NCBI RefSeq assembly: GCF_000633455.1
Contig: NZ_AYMG01000038.1
Span: 211,205 to 275,204, forward strand
Source: Pedobacter jeongneungensis
Lineage (GTDB): Bacteria > Bacteroidota > Bacteroidia > Sphingobacteriales > Sphingobacteriaceae
Length of the DNA: 64,000 bases
Direction of reading: 5' to 3'
Part shown: positions 17,190 to 26,436 of the stretch, piece after piece
Position numbering within the stretch: position 1 is the first letter of the stretch
Layout: each line of letters opens with the position of its first letter
Translations under genes and position numbers: made by a program
The notes under the pieces: generated by a model
What the model was told of the DNA's origin: nothing
Database searches by the model: none
Seen by the model: only the letters and a program-made list of their open reading frames with translations

Positions 17190-17399
17190 TTAAGTAGTTG
17201 CGTTAATTATCAACCTGATCAGGGCTACGCTCGCCACGGCAATAAAAATGAAGAGCAAGATCAGCGTTGCTTTTGTGGAAATATGGCGGCATTTCAGATT
17301 CAGATAATCTGCCAATGACCTTTGACCAGCCAGGATTTTTTGTCGCAACTGATACTGAATATTTTCCCTAGTAATTTGTTTTCTGAGCTCTCGATTCAT
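17190..17399 (-). CDS. Small membrane protein in the traL position
   Basis: 69 residues with a basic N-terminus and one C-terminal membrane segment (about 44-64, ATLILLFIFIAVASVALIRL). It lies between traK (4 bp away) and traM (4 bp away), exactly where traL sits in CTnDOT-type clusters. TraL is also small and membrane-bound, so it is the likely counterpart, but sequence alone does not prove it. Confidence 0.6.
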   Translation of the reverse strand: MNRELRKQITRENIQYQLRQKILAGQRSLADYLNLKCRHISTKATLILLFIFIAVASVALIRLIINATT

Positions 17400-17403
17400 C
17401 TGC

Positions 17404-18018
17404 TTAAGGGTTTAATGGTTCATCATGGTTATCCAGAGTCTGCCATTGCTGGATTAAAAATCCATGAGGATTATTGTCGGAACGGGACACATTTCTCAGT
17501 GTCCCTGTCGTCACCAGTTTCCTTCGAACGGTAGAGGTCGAACGTATCAGGCGCTGGGTGGCATAGCATTTAAAAACGTAGGGGTATGAATCAAGATCTA
17601 CCTTGGTGCTATCCACTGAGATTTCCTGGGAAATATTGGCAGAAATGAGGCTATTGAAATAACCTTTTTCTTTAAGGTTATCATAAGCCCGCTTGGCACT
17701 TTCATCTGCCAGGTTTATTGCTGAAGTGATATTGGCCTGGATTACTTTTTCATCAGGATCAAGGGTAAAAAAATAATGGTGAAACATCTTTACGTGATCG
17801 CGGATTTCAACGGCAATGTTGTCTTTTCGTTCGCCGACCGCAGCTTCCAGTACTTTACCGTTGGCCAGGATATATACCCGTTGCTGCGCCCTGTCTACTA
17901 TGGTAAACCCTTTATAAATGGCGAATACTGAAATCATCAGGCATGCCATAATTACAAGAAGACTGAATCGTTTGATGTGGCTAAAAGCGGTATCAATATT
18001 TTTGAATTGTGTAAACAT
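17404..18018 (-). CDS. traK: Conjugative transfer protein TraK (VirB8-like)
   Basis: 204 residues: a cytoplasmic start (MFTQFKNIDTAFSHIKRF), one membrane segment at about 20-40, then a periplasmic domain. The opening and the HHYFFTLDPDEKVIQANI block (about 90-108) are typical of Bacteroidota TraK. By position and architecture it is the VirB8 equivalent, a scaffold of the inner-membrane complex. It follows traJ by 12 bp in one operon. Confidence 0.9.
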   Translation of the reverse strand: MFTQFKNIDTAFSHIKRFSLLVIMACLMISVFAIYKGFTIVDRAQQRVYILANGKVLEAAVGERKDNIAVEIRDHVKMFHHYFFTLDPDEKVIQANITSAINLADESAKRAYDNLKEKGYFNSLISANISQEISVDSTKVDLDSYPYVFKCYATQRLIRSTSTVRRKLVTTGTLRNVSRSDNNPHGFLIQQWQTLDNHDEPLNP

Positions 18019-18030
18019 AAGCTGTCTTTT

Positions 18031-19242
18031 TTAAGTGGATTTACCTGAAATTTTATTTTTATGGTATGATGACTGGTCAGGAAAATAATCTCCCTGACCT
18101 GCGGCAGCATAACCCTGAGACTGCAAACGGGCCTTATCACCAAGGGCATCGGCAACCATGCCGCCAGCGCCCATTGCAGCTCCTGCGGCAGAGTTTGGTG
18201 CCGCCACCACCAAAGAATTGACTTTGGTCAGGATCGCATTTCCACCGCCTGCATGCACTACGTAATTGGCCACGTTAGGCACCGAGAAATAACCTACAAT
18301 ACCAATGATGAGAAATACTAAATAGGCAGTATCCGTTGCAGAGAAAAATGTATCACCCTGCGCTTCGATTTGAGAAAGATCTACCTTTATCATATTTTGC
18401 TGAATTTTTCCCAGGATGCTTCCGAATATATTGGCAATGGGTAGCCAGAGAAAAATGTTCACATACCTGGCGAGCCACACCGTGAGTGTTTGCTGAAACC
18501 CATCGAAGACTGCAAACCCAAAAACCAGTGGTCCTAAAATGGCGAGCACAAGGAGAAAAAATATCCGGACGGTGTTGATGCACAGCGAGGCTGCTGCGTA
18601 TATTACTTCCAGCACTTCTTTCAGCCAGCTTTTGATGGAATTACGCAGGTTATAACTCTGTTTTTCCATCCAAAACTGCATCGAATTACCCAGCCCGTCC
18701 AAAAAAGATTCATCTTCCCTGTTGGGATCTTTCGGATGGGTATATTTATACCATTTATCACGATCTCCATTTCCACTGTCTCCAACATACATCTGCCAGT
18801 TTTTAGATTTCTTGATGGCCGCCTCTTTTAACTTCAGCAATCTTTCAATTGCCTTGTTACTGTCTGAAACCATTGCACCCGTCGCAGTTACCGTTGGTTT
18901 GAGCACGCTATTCATGATGCCAAGCACTGCCGGAAACATGATGATACACATACCCAGCGCGAAGGGACGAAGCAGGGGATAAAAATCGATGGGTTCAGCT
19001 GCAGCTAGCTGCCGCCACACCCGGCTGGCGATATACCATAGGGCGCCGAAACCCGCAAGCCCCCTGGCCACATCAATGAGTCTTGAGCTTAAAGGGATCA
19101 TTTCCTCATAAACATGGTCCAATACGGCCTGCATTCCACTGAGCTCGCCTGCTATTCCTTGCGAAAAAACCAGTGAAGGAAGGAGAAAAAGGGCAAAAGT
19201 GATGCCTGCACACTTAAAAAAGCGAGTTAATAATCTTTCCAT
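18031..19242 (-). CDS. traJ: Conjugative transfer protein TraJ (polytopic membrane protein)
   Basis: 403 residues with a signal-like start (ITFALFLLPSLVFSQGIAGE) and about six further membrane segments, including IFFLLVLAILGPLVFGFAVF near 225 and YLVFLIIGIVGYFSVPNVAN near 310. The C-terminal tail is Gly/Ala-rich. This matches TraJ, the VirB6-like inner-membrane pore protein. Some TraJ proteins take part in surface exclusion, which cannot be judged here. It lies 11 bp after the upstream 213-aa gene in the same operon. Confidence 0.9.
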   Translation of the reverse strand: MERLLTRFFKCAGITFALFLLPSLVFSQGIAGELSGMQAVLDHVYEEMIPLSSRLIDVARGLAGFGALWYIASRVWRQLAAAEPIDFYPLLRPFALGMCIIMFPAVLGIMNSVLKPTVTATGAMVSDSNKAIERLLKLKEAAIKKSKNWQMYVGDSGNGDRDKWYKYTHPKDPNREDESFLDGLGNSMQFWMEKQSYNLRNSIKSWLKEVLEVIYAAASLCINTVRIFFLLVLAILGPLVFGFAVFDGFQQTLTVWLARYVNIFLWLPIANIFGSILGKIQQNMIKVDLSQIEAQGDTFFSATDTAYLVFLIIGIVGYFSVPNVANYVVHAGGGNAILTKVNSLVVAAPNSAAGAAMGAGGMVADALGDKARLQSQGYAAAGQGDYFPDQSSYHKNKISGKST

Positions 19243-19253
19243 GATTCAAAATT

Positions 19254-19895
19254 TTAATTGATTTTAAACAATTCCCTGGTTCCCTGCATATCCGCCAATG
19301 CAGCTTTCCGCTGAAGCAGTAATGTGCCTGTCTGCTGATTGAAAATTCGGAGGAAAGTGAGCTTATCTGTTGTATCCAGAAATATCCTGTCAATTGACGA
19401 AAGTCTTTCTTCGTCGCTCATTCGAAGGGAGCCTGCGGTGAGTACAAGGGTGAGCTCATCTAGGTTGTCCATGCTTTGAGCAAATAGGCCGGAATATACC
19501 CCGGCGATGTAATCTAACTCCTGGGCATTCATCAGGCCGGAGGCCTGAAAATTCTTTAACGACCGTTTATACTCCGATACAATATCCTTTTGAGCGGAAA
19601 TGATATCAGCAACCCGTGCATACTTTCTTACTACGGGGCTGACCATCATCAGTCCATCGAGGAAAGTTTCATGGAGCGAAAAATTGCCCTGCGAAATATT
19701 CTTTACTGCATTATAGCCGCTGGAGATAATGGTATATCCCTTTTTCATATCACTGAGGATATTTTTGAGCTGGCTCAATTTTTCTACATTGATCAGCAGT
19801 TGTTGCGCTTCGGTTGATTGGGCACGAATATTTAAAGCAAATAGAATGCTGCCGGCAACCATACATACCACTAACCATAACTTCTTATTTCTCAT
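19254..19895 (-). CDS. TraI/TerB-like secreted helical protein (third of three tandem relatives)
   Basis: 213 residues with a signal peptide (cleavage likely after LFALNIRAQ, about residue 25) and a helical body. It shares its plan with the two genes upstream: YTIISSGYNAVKNISQGNFS resembles YEIGKSGLGFIKDAGKGELD in the next gene, and the block LDELTLVLTAGSLRMSDEER recurs in all three. Such proteins are often labelled TerB-like, but here they are part of the tra operon. They may act like the secreted VirB5 class, which is inference. It overlaps the upstream gene by 11 bp. Confidence 0.75.
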   Translation of the reverse strand: MRNKKLWLVVCMVAGSILFALNIRAQSTEAQQLLINVEKLSQLKNILSDMKKGYTIISSGYNAVKNISQGNFSLHETFLDGLMMVSPVVRKYARVADIISAQKDIVSEYKRSLKNFQASGLMNAQELDYIAGVYSGLFAQSMDNLDELTLVLTAGSLRMSDEERLSSIDRIFLDTTDKLTFLRIFNQQTGTLLLQRKAALADMQGTRELFKIN

Positions 19896-20523
19896 ACCAT
19901 CCCTCCATTCTATTTAACACATCCAGTTCTCTTGATCGCTCAGCGCCCAAACGGTTTACCGAACCAGCAAAGCTGAAAGCAAAATTCCTTTTATCTGCAA
20001 TGCGCTGATGCAGATCATCAATCCTCAACAGTCGCTCATCATCAGTTAATTCAAATTTTCCTGAGGTGATGATGAGCAACAACTCCTCTAAATCGGCCAG
20101 ACAGTCCGAGAGCAATTCCGTTCGTACCAATGCGGCATAAACCTTGTGTTCTTCCGACAAACCAGAATTTTTTGATAAAGCGGCAAGTGTCCCTGAGACA
20201 TCAATTTGCATCTGGATAATTTCGGCGACCTTGATATTATTCCTAACTGCTGGACTAACCGATTTCAAGGAGCTGAAAAATGCGCGGTGCAGATCAAGTT
20301 CACCTTTGCCGGCATCTTTGATGAAACCCAGCCCAGACTTGCCGATCTCGTATCCCTTTTTGAGATAGCCCGCATAAAGCTTCAGTGCCGCGACCTGTTC
20401 AATCAAATACTTTTGCTGGGTCTTTTTCTGGGAAAACCATTCCGACCAGGTCTGTGCCTTTGCGCTAAAAGAAAAAAGTATAAGCATACCAAACCCACAA
20501 GAAATAAATTTATTCGATTCCAT
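19885..20523 (-). CDS. TraI/TerB-like secreted helical protein (second of three tandem relatives)
   Basis: 212 residues with a signal peptide (FISCGFGMLILFSFSAKAQT at about 5-24) followed by an all-helical body. The block LEELLLIITSGKFELTDDER near residue 145 matches the same place in both neighbours. Overlaps at both ends (14 bp with traI, 11 bp with the next gene) show one translationally coupled unit. A periplasmic or secreted part of the conjugation apparatus is the best reading. Confidence 0.75.
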   Translation of the reverse strand: MESNKFISCGFGMLILFSFSAKAQTWSEWFSQKKTQQKYLIEQVAALKLYAGYLKKGYEIGKSGLGFIKDAGKGELDLHRAFFSSLKSVSPAVRNNIKVAEIIQMQIDVSGTLAALSKNSGLSEEHKVYAALVRTELLSDCLADLEELLLIITSGKFELTDDERLLRIDDLHQRIADKRNFAFSFAGSVNRLGAERSRELDVLNRMEGWYEK

Positions 20524-21190
20524 AAAGCTCCTTCAGTTTGGCCACCTCATCCAGAGAGTTTGACCGTTTGATACTTAAATCGATGTTGCCGGCATTAAAC
20601 TGTTTGAGGTCTGTATAATTCTCCTCCATTTTTTTAGCCGCGGCACCAATGATTTCCAGGCGTTTTCCATCACTCATCTGGGTTTTAAATGAATGGACAA
20701 CCAACAGGACTTGATCCAGGTTCTTTACACTTTCTTCCAAAATGCCCAGATAGGTCTTTTGCATGGCCTCGAGCTCATCGACCGTAAAGTGCTTATCCTT
20801 CTGGAACAGCCCCCAGGCCCATTTGTATTCATCGACAATGGCGATCTGCCGCTGGGTAAGATCCTTTACCCTTTTATAATAAGTAATGGCTGTTTTGACT
20901 TTCCAAAGCGAGGTATAATATTCACTATAAAGCTCCTTTTGCCGCTCGGTCCAGTCGGCGATCTCGGTGAGTTTAAGTTTTGAAAGTTGGTTCTCAAGCA
21001 CCTTCTGTGCATTCTGTAGCCAGATGGTTTCATTTTGTAATCTTTGAACCTTTAGGTCTACTGCACGGATGACCTTCTTTACGCCTGCCTTGATTACCTC
21101 CAATACCGCCAGCTGAGCGTTAGCGCCCTTTGGGAGGCTTACGCAAATGGTCATCGCACTGACCGGAAGAATTACCATATAATTTTTCAT
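20510..21190 (-). CDS. traI: Conjugative transfer protein TraI-like (first of three tandem relatives)
   Basis: 226 residues when started at 21190, which gives a clean signal peptide (MVILPVSAMTICVSLPKGAN, then AQL). The upstream in-frame extension to 21337 lacks such a signal and was rejected. The body is helical, with a coiled-coil stretch (VQRLQNETIWLQNAQKVLEN) and a Trp/Tyr-rich core (DWTERQKELYSEYYTSLWKV). This fits Bacteroidota TraI, a secreted protein of the transfer cluster. It shares the LDQVLLVVHSFKTQMSDGKR block with the two downstream genes. Confidence 0.8.
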   Translation of the reverse strand: MKNYMVILPVSAMTICVSLPKGANAQLAVLEVIKAGVKKVIRAVDLKVQRLQNETIWLQNAQKVLENQLSKLKLTEIADWTERQKELYSEYYTSLWKVKTAITYYKRVKDLTQRQIAIVDEYKWAWGLFQKDKHFTVDELEAMQKTYLGILEESVKNLDQVLLVVHSFKTQMSDGKRLEIIGAAAKKMEENYTDLKQFNAGNIDLSIKRSNSLDEVAKLKELYGIE

Positions 21191-21308
21191 AATCTTTTTG
21201 ATTTTGGTCGCCAGCGAGCCCAAGACTTTCCCTGGACCGCATAAGCTGTTTCTGATTTTGGTGCGTGGCCATGCACTGTTTGTTAGAGATCTCATATTTT
21301 TTTTGTGC

Positions 21309-21677
21309 TTATTGTTTGATGTATTTTCTTTTCCCAACCAGCAGGTAGCCAGAATCAGGATGAATGGTGATGAGCTTACCTTTTCTTATTTCGCTCAAGC
21401 TTTTCGTAGCCTCATCGTACAACGCTTTCCATTCTTCCCGTTCGTACTGCCTTTTGCCGGTTTTGCCATTTTGAATCAAATTAAATCCCGTTCGACGATG
21501 GATGAAGAACATGTTTTCCTCACCTGCTTCAACAGCAAGGGTATCATCAGCCTTACTGAATTCTCCTCCGGCAGAATTGATGAAGGTTCCGGGCAGAAAT
21601 GATCGCGAATGGTCGGTCTGACATCCAGTTATTTGGATCAGGCTAACCATCGCTAAAATCAATTGGTAATTTTTCAT
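21309..21677 (-). CDS. Small lipoprotein within the tra operon (122 aa)
   Basis: Signal peptide with a lipobox ending ITGC (Cys near residue 19), so lipid-anchored. The rest is a small strand-rich domain with GTFINSAGGEFSKADDTLAV and, at the C-terminus, a GKLITIHPDSGYLLVGKRKY block. It lies 12 bp after traG. Lipoproteins at this place in related elements are usually unnamed. A role in anchoring or entry protection is possible but not shown. Confidence 0.75.
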   Translation of the reverse strand: MKNYQLILAMVSLIQITGCQTDHSRSFLPGTFINSAGGEFSKADDTLAVEAGEENMFFIHRRTGFNLIQNGKTGKRQYEREEWKALYDEATKSLSEIRKGKLITIHPDSGYLLVGKRKYIKQ

Positions 21678-21689
21678 GATTAATTATTT

Positions 21690-24161
21690 TTAAAGTGTTA
21701 CGGATTTGTTTCTGATGTCACCGGCGAGGCTTTCAATTCCTTTTCTGACGCTTCCAAGCTTTTCAGCATATTGCTGAACCAAGAGCTTTTCCTTTTCTTC
21801 TGTGGTATAGCAGAGGTACTCTTCTAAACTGACCTCAGTTCGGTAGACCTGGCTATGTTGCCCACCCAGAGAGATGAATACTTCCTTGTATTTTTTAGTG
21901 GGGTCATTATTCCGGTTCATGGAAAGAATCTGCGATTTTTCCTTTTCAGTGAGCCCCAGTAATTCCTGGATATCATTAAACTTATTCTGGTACTTACTCT
22001 GATCAAGCAGGATCTTACAGTCCGAGTTATTAATAATGGCCTGCTTCACCACAGGCGAAGAAATAATGTCTTCCACTTCCTGGGTGACAACGACTGCTTC
22101 TCCAAAGAATTTCCGGACAGTTTTGAACAGGTATTTAATGTATTCGGCCATGCCCTCTTTGGCAATCGCTTTCCAGCATTCCTCGATCAGGATCATCTTC
22201 CGAAAGCCTTTAAGTTTTCGCATCTTGGAAATAAACACCTCCATGATAATCAGCGTCACAGCGGGAAAAAGGATCGGATGATCTTTGATGGCATCAAGTT
22301 CAAAAACAATAAAGCGTTCGGAAAGCAAATCAAGCTGCGAGGTCGCATTCAGCAGGTAATCAAATTCCCCGCCGCGGTAGTAAGGTTTGAGTACATAGAG
22401 AAAGCTATTGATATCAAAATACTGGTCACGAACATTATTTTCTTCGAGTACCGAAAGATATTCGCCAGCCAGAAACTCATAGAATGAATTGAAGCAGGGA
22501 AAGATATCCGGATGATGCTCGAGGTGTTTAAAATAAAGGGTCAGCCCGTTTGAAAAACCCACATACTCAGAGCGGGTAAAGGTTTCCCCCTCTTTTTTGG
22601 AAAGTGCCAGCAGCAGCGTTTTGATGCTTTCCTTCTTCTCGGTATCCAGGACATCCCCTTCCGCTAGATAGAAAGGATTAAAGGCAATGGGACTAGCTTC
22701 ACTATAACTGAAATAATATCCGCCGACCAGGTCACAAAGCCCTTTATAGCTATGTCCGACATCAACCAGCAATACATGGGTACCTTGTTCGTAATAGCTA
22801 CGCACCATGTGATTGGTAAAAAAAGATTTACCGGATCCTGAAGGACCGAGAATAAACTTGTTCCGATTGGTGGTAAATCCTTTGGTAATGGGCTCATCAG
22901 AAATATCCACGTGTACAGGGCGACCCGAAAGCCTTTCGCCCAACCGAATGCCAAAGCCCGATCTTGAATCCCTGTTGTGGCTTTCCATATTAAAAAGACA
23001 GGTAGCCTGCTCTAAAAAGGTATCGAAAGTATCGTTCATAGGAAAGTCTGCCTGATTGCCGGGCAAACCGGCAAACCAGATCTGCGCCTGTCCATCTGTT
23101 TCCCGCTTGGCAACAGCTTCAATTGCTGCCATTGCAGACGAAACCCTGTTCTTGATTTCCCTTTGTTCCAATGGATCATCCGACCAGGCCATTATGTTGA
23201 TGTGCGATTTTACAGGAAGTCTCCCCAGCGCCACTGCCTCATTTAGAAAGTCATTCACAGCGTCCCTTGAAATTGAGTTTTCCCTGGAGTAGGTAGAGAG
23301 TGAATGCAGACGAAGTTTTTTAGCTTCCAGGCGTTTGATGGTTTGTTGCGCATCACCCAAGAAAACATATTGATTTAGGATGTGACTGCCTTTCAAAAGC
23401 TGTCCAAGCGGACTGGCAAACCCGATACTAAACTTTGATTTATCCGTAGAATAAGGCTCATAATTGATCCGGCTGCCACAGAAAGCTGATAAGTCATCGG
23501 TATCTGCCAGGGTGTAGATTTCCATCTTTTTCTCGCCAACTGAAATCCCGTTTTGTAAATTAACATCCCTAATAATGGGCATTTCTCCTTCCCCAATTAA
23601 AAAGCAGTAACGCTCTATAACGCCAGCTTTATTGGATGTTCCTGCCAGTTCTTCATCGGATAACCTTTGCAGGCCGACAAATCCCGAATCATGAACGATA
23701 CGCTGGAACTGTCCGGCTTTGTCCAAAAAATCTGCTACCAAAACCGGATTAATGGTTTGCGGAGGAACCAGGGATTTCCGCAGGATATTGCTAGCTGCTG
23801 AGGAGGAGGATTTCTTTCCAGCAGGTTTTTTGGTCAAAAAAACATAACAGCTGTGCTGAATGCAAGGACGTTCATTAAAAAACCGTTCACTGGAGTGTGA
23901 AAGAAAGTTTTGCCCATTTTTTTCAAAATCTGCTTTGAACTGCTCGGTTAAAAACCAATCCTGCTTGTGAAATACACTTTCCGGGGGCAAAACTTTAATA
24001 GCCTTTACCCAGGTCTGATGATAAGCCTCATAATCCCGCTCGGATAGGGAGAATATCTCGGGCAAGAGTGCTTTAAATCCAATTGTGATATCTCCGCTAT
24101 GAGACAGGATGCAGCTATGTTCTATTTTATAAATGGGCAATATATTGAAGGCTTCTTTCAT
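21690..24161 (-). CDS. traG: Conjugation ATPase TraG (VirB4-like)
   Basis: 823 residues. The Walker A motif GPSGSGKS lies near residue 440 and Walker B in MILIEECWKAIA near 655, with an HSQVYRTE-type tail. The N-terminal third is the VirB4/TraC-like domain. This is the ATPase that powers assembly of the Bacteroidota type IV channel; in this group the name TraG is used for the VirB4 homologue, not for a coupling protein. Full length, no break. It follows traF by 10 bp. Confidence 0.94.
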   Translation of the reverse strand: MKEAFNILPIYKIEHSCILSHSGDITIGFKALLPEIFSLSERDYEAYHQTWVKAIKVLPPESVFHKQDWFLTEQFKADFEKNGQNFLSHSSERFFNERPCIQHSCYVFLTKKPAGKKSSSSAASNILRKSLVPPQTINPVLVADFLDKAGQFQRIVHDSGFVGLQRLSDEELAGTSNKAGVIERYCFLIGEGEMPIIRDVNLQNGISVGEKKMEIYTLADTDDLSAFCGSRINYEPYSTDKSKFSIGFASPLGQLLKGSHILNQYVFLGDAQQTIKRLEAKKLRLHSLSTYSRENSISRDAVNDFLNEAVALGRLPVKSHINIMAWSDDPLEQREIKNRVSSAMAAIEAVAKRETDGQAQIWFAGLPGNQADFPMNDTFDTFLEQATCLFNMESHNRDSRSGFGIRLGERLSGRPVHVDISDEPITKGFTTNRNKFILGPSGSGKSFFTNHMVRSYYEQGTHVLLVDVGHSYKGLCDLVGGYYFSYSEASPIAFNPFYLAEGDVLDTEKKESIKTLLLALSKKEGETFTRSEYVGFSNGLTLYFKHLEHHPDIFPCFNSFYEFLAGEYLSVLEENNVRDQYFDINSFLYVLKPYYRGGEFDYLLNATSQLDLLSERFIVFELDAIKDHPILFPAVTLIIMEVFISKMRKLKGFRKMILIEECWKAIAKEGMAEYIKYLFKTVRKFFGEAVVVTQEVEDIISSPVVKQAIINNSDCKILLDQSKYQNKFNDIQELLGLTEKEKSQILSMNRNNDPTKKYKEVFISLGGQHSQVYRTEVSLEEYLCYTTEEKEKLLVQQYAEKLGSVRKGIESLAGDIRNKSVTL

Positions 24162-24171
24162 AAGTGTATGG

Positions 24172-24501
24172 TTATTGATAATGCGGATATTTAAGTTTGG
24201 TAAAGATTCGTCGCGAAGAGAATCTAATGTATTTAGGCAGCCCCTTTTTCGCCAGGTATTTCATGAGCCCGTGTTCACCAAAGCGGTAACTGAGCCGAAA
24301 GGTAGTGATGAATAATGCGCTGCCTAACAAGCCAATCATCGGCAGAACAATCAGCAGACTAAGCCTAGAGATGTATAGGATTGCAAAGGACAAAAGCAGC
24401 AGTACAAGCCCGACAGCCAGATAAGCGATATATTGCGCCTTTAATCCCTTAAACACGATTGGCTTCGACACTCCCTTATTGATTTGATAAATGGTTGCCA
24501 T
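24172..24501 (-). CDS. traF: Conjugative transfer protein TraF (DUF4133, VirB3-like)
   Basis: 109 residues with the DUF4133 start (MATIYQINKGVSKPIVFKGL), two membrane segments at about 27-45 and 48-68, and a basic C-terminus (LPKYIRFSSRRIFTKLKY). Membrane topology and position before traG match TraF, the VirB3 equivalent that works with the VirB4 ATPase at the inner membrane. Confidence 0.9.
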   Translation of the reverse strand: MATIYQINKGVSKPIVFKGLKAQYIAYLAVGLVLLLLSFAILYISRLSLLIVLPMIGLLGSALFITTFRLSYRFGEHGLMKYLAKKGLPKYIRFSSRRIFTKLKYPHYQ

Positions 24502-24552
24502 AATTTTTAAGTTTTTTTATTATCCATCAATTAAAATCAAAACTTAATCCAG

Positions 24553-24900
24553 CTAAATCCCGAAAAAGGACTTGAGTACGGTGGCGACGACCACCAGAAA
24601 TATGCAGCTACCAAACCAGGCGGCAGCGACCTTATTGGTATCAGATTCCCCGGCGTTCCACTTATTGAATACCTTGATGGCGCCGATGATTCCTACAACA
24701 GCGCCAATGGCATACATCAGATCGCATCCGGTATCGAAATAACCTTTGACCTTGTTTGTTGCTTCCTGAATCCCGGCATTTCCATCCTGGGCAAAGCAGG
24801 AAACTGAAAATAGAAAGTTGAGCATCAGCCAGGCAAGCGAGAACATTGCGACCTTTAACAAGGCTATCCTTTTAGCTGCTTTTAATGAATGATTTTCCAT
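24553..24900 (-). CDS. traE: Conjugative transfer protein TraE (DUF4134, VirB2-like)
   Basis: 115 residues from the ATG at 24900. A longer in-frame version was rejected because it would run into the upstream gene and lacks family character. There is a signal segment ending CFAQ near residue 38, then two hydrophobic helices (MYAIGAVVGIIGAIKVFNKW and AAWFGSCIFLVVVATVLKSF). This is the DUF4134/TraE plan, a small pilin-like subunit comparable to VirB2. Confidence 0.88.
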   Translation of the reverse strand: MENHSLKAAKRIALLKVAMFSLAWLMLNFLFSVSCFAQDGNAGIQEATNKVKGYFDTGCDLMYAIGAVVGIIGAIKVFNKWNAGESDTNKVAAAWFGSCIFLVVVATVLKSFFGI

Positions 24901-24931
24901 GTTAGAATTTGTTAAGTAAAAAATCAGAAAA

Positions 24932-25465
24932 TTAATCCCATAGGTATTCGAGTTCCTCCAGCGTAACCGAAAAGGGTGCGTAGTTACGGATAAACTCATT
25001 GATTTTTCCAATATTGGGGTTGGAACCGATGCGTCCATATTTTTCGCTGATCATAGCGGCCAGAGCGAAAAAGTCCTGCTTACTGCCGTCTTCTTTTTCT
25101 AGAATCCCGAATATTTCTTTCAGCTCCTGGATCACGTCAGGCACTAAGCCCAGCTGAGCTGATTTAGCTTCTTCGTCGATACCCAAAGGATCTCCAGCAA
25201 CTGAAAAACTCAGCGCCCCCATCCTCACAACTTCCAGCCCCTCTGGTATCTTGGATTTACCCATAATTTCATGCGCTGGTGGATCAACTTGATTTTCATT
25301 AAGTGCGGCAGCACTGCCTGAAATTACTGTTGGTCTGGAAATGGATCCCGAGATAAAATCCATTGCATCTTTACGAAATACTATAAACAAGAGTGCCAGA
25401 TACCAGAGTGCACTTAATACGGCGAAGAAAATTAGAAAATTTGCCCAGGAAAATTGTTGTAACAT
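24932..25465 (-). CDS. Membrane-anchored hypothetical protein at the head of the tra operon
   Basis: 177 residues: one N-terminal membrane segment (FLIFFAVLSALWYLALLFIV, about 10-29), a polar linker, then a helical cytoplasmic domain (PDVIQELKEIFGILEKEDGS, later FIRNYAPFSVTLEELEYLW). It is first in the leftward tra run, 31 bp ahead of traE, where small membrane proteins of no known function usually precede TraE. No signature residues are seen. Confidence 0.7.
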   Translation of the reverse strand: MLQQFSWANFLIFFAVLSALWYLALLFIVFRKDAMDFISGSISRPTVISGSAAALNENQVDPPAHEIMGKSKIPEGLEVVRMGALSFSVAGDPLGIDEEAKSAQLGLVPDVIQELKEIFGILEKEDGSKQDFFALAAMISEKYGRIGSNPNIGKINEFIRNYAPFSVTLEELEYLWD

Positions 25466-26310
25466 AAATTTGAGATTTTAAGTCCTGCACCATTGCCGGC
25501 CCTTGTCGGAACAAATTTTGGAATGTGGTGAGTTTTTATTTCTGTATTACGCCCGTACTACCGAACGATTTTTTATAGAGCATGCCCTGGAAGCTTAAAA
25601 GACACTTTTGATTAGAGGTGTCTGACCCGTGATGTTGTGTTTTAACTTAGTTAAGTAATCTGAGACAACACTATTTTCGTTTATAGGAGATAGGCCTAAT
25701 AATCTTAAAACCCTCTAGAATTAACGTCGAAGGTTTATCATTCGGCGTTTACTAATATTTCACCTATATGGAGATTTGGAATAATTATGCTGGTAACAGT
25801 TTATTTTCCAGCATTAGCTCCCGCGTCTTTAAATGGAAGGGATGATTTTAAAATCTGGTTCTATCATCTATACATGCAGGAGCATTATAGCGCATGAAAT
25901 TACTCGGTCTGGACTATCACCTGGTATATACCAATGAATTAATCATCAGGAAAAATTCCGGTATGTTGCTAACTGCGTTGCAACTTCTTTTGCCTGTTGG
26001 CAATGAGATGCAACAATATCCTGATTAGAAAGCACGGTGTTAAAGGAGCAATATATTTAAAATTTGAAAATCGACATTTACACACCGAGCATCAGGCATA
26101 TTCCAATTTTTAATTTTTAGCCCATCATTTAAAAATGTCATTTACAATAGACGATGAACAATTCAGTTGAAAAACGATTCTTTGATGGTATTACTTGATT
26201 GTGGATTTGAACTGCATTCTTAGAGATGGTTAATTAGGGCCTTTTTCAACTCTGGAAAATTATTTTTAGAAGGAATCCGGAACACCTTGCGTTCAAATTC
26301 AATAGCTAAA
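25466..26310. other. Intergenic region upstream of the tra operon, no convincing gene
   Basis: About 0.85 kb, AT-rich, holding the presumed tra promoter. A 44-codon ATG frame at 25894-26028 (MKLLGLDYHLVYTNELIIRK at its start) is the best open stretch but has no other support. Long non-coding leaders here are usual for RteC-type regulated elements. Confidence 0.4.
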
Positions 26311-26324
26311 TTATATAAATATAA

Positions 26325-26355
26325 TTTGTTATATAAATGCAATTAGTTATATTTG
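26325..26355 (+). promoter_or_regulatory. Bacteroidota-type promoter
   Basis: TTTG at 26325-26328, a 19-bp spacer, then TATATTTG at 26348-26355. This matches the -33 TTTG / -7 TAnnTTTG consensus in sequence and spacing. No ORF follows; a terminator comes about 70 bp later. Confidence 0.65.
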
Positions 26356-26360
26356 TATCA

Positions 26361-26435
26361 GCATTGCCCAAAGGACAAATGTAATGGCCACGCAGAGCCG
26401 TATTTGCGCGCAGCACCGACAGGGTGCTGTTTTTG
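26361..26435 (+). ncRNA. Candidate small RNA of about 75 nt
   Basis: Bounded by the promoter at 26325-26355 and the terminator at 26411-26434. The interval has no reading frame worth naming. It is GC-richer than its surroundings (CCACGCAGAGCCGTATTTGC near 26389) and self-complementary in part. It sits between the tra operon and the DUF3800 pair, where it could act on either in trans. No known RNA family is recognised. Confidence 0.5.
26411..26434 (+). terminator. Intrinsic terminator of the candidate small RNA
   Basis: Arms CAGCACC and GGTGCTG, loop GACAG, then five T. It can also act on the leftward gene ending at 26437, though the T run favours the plus strand. Confidence 0.7.
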
Positions 26436-26436
26436 T

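Noticed and set aside
25894..26028. 44-codon ATG frame upstream of the tra operon
   Set aside because: No coupling, family or composition evidence; kept only as a note in the spacer entry.
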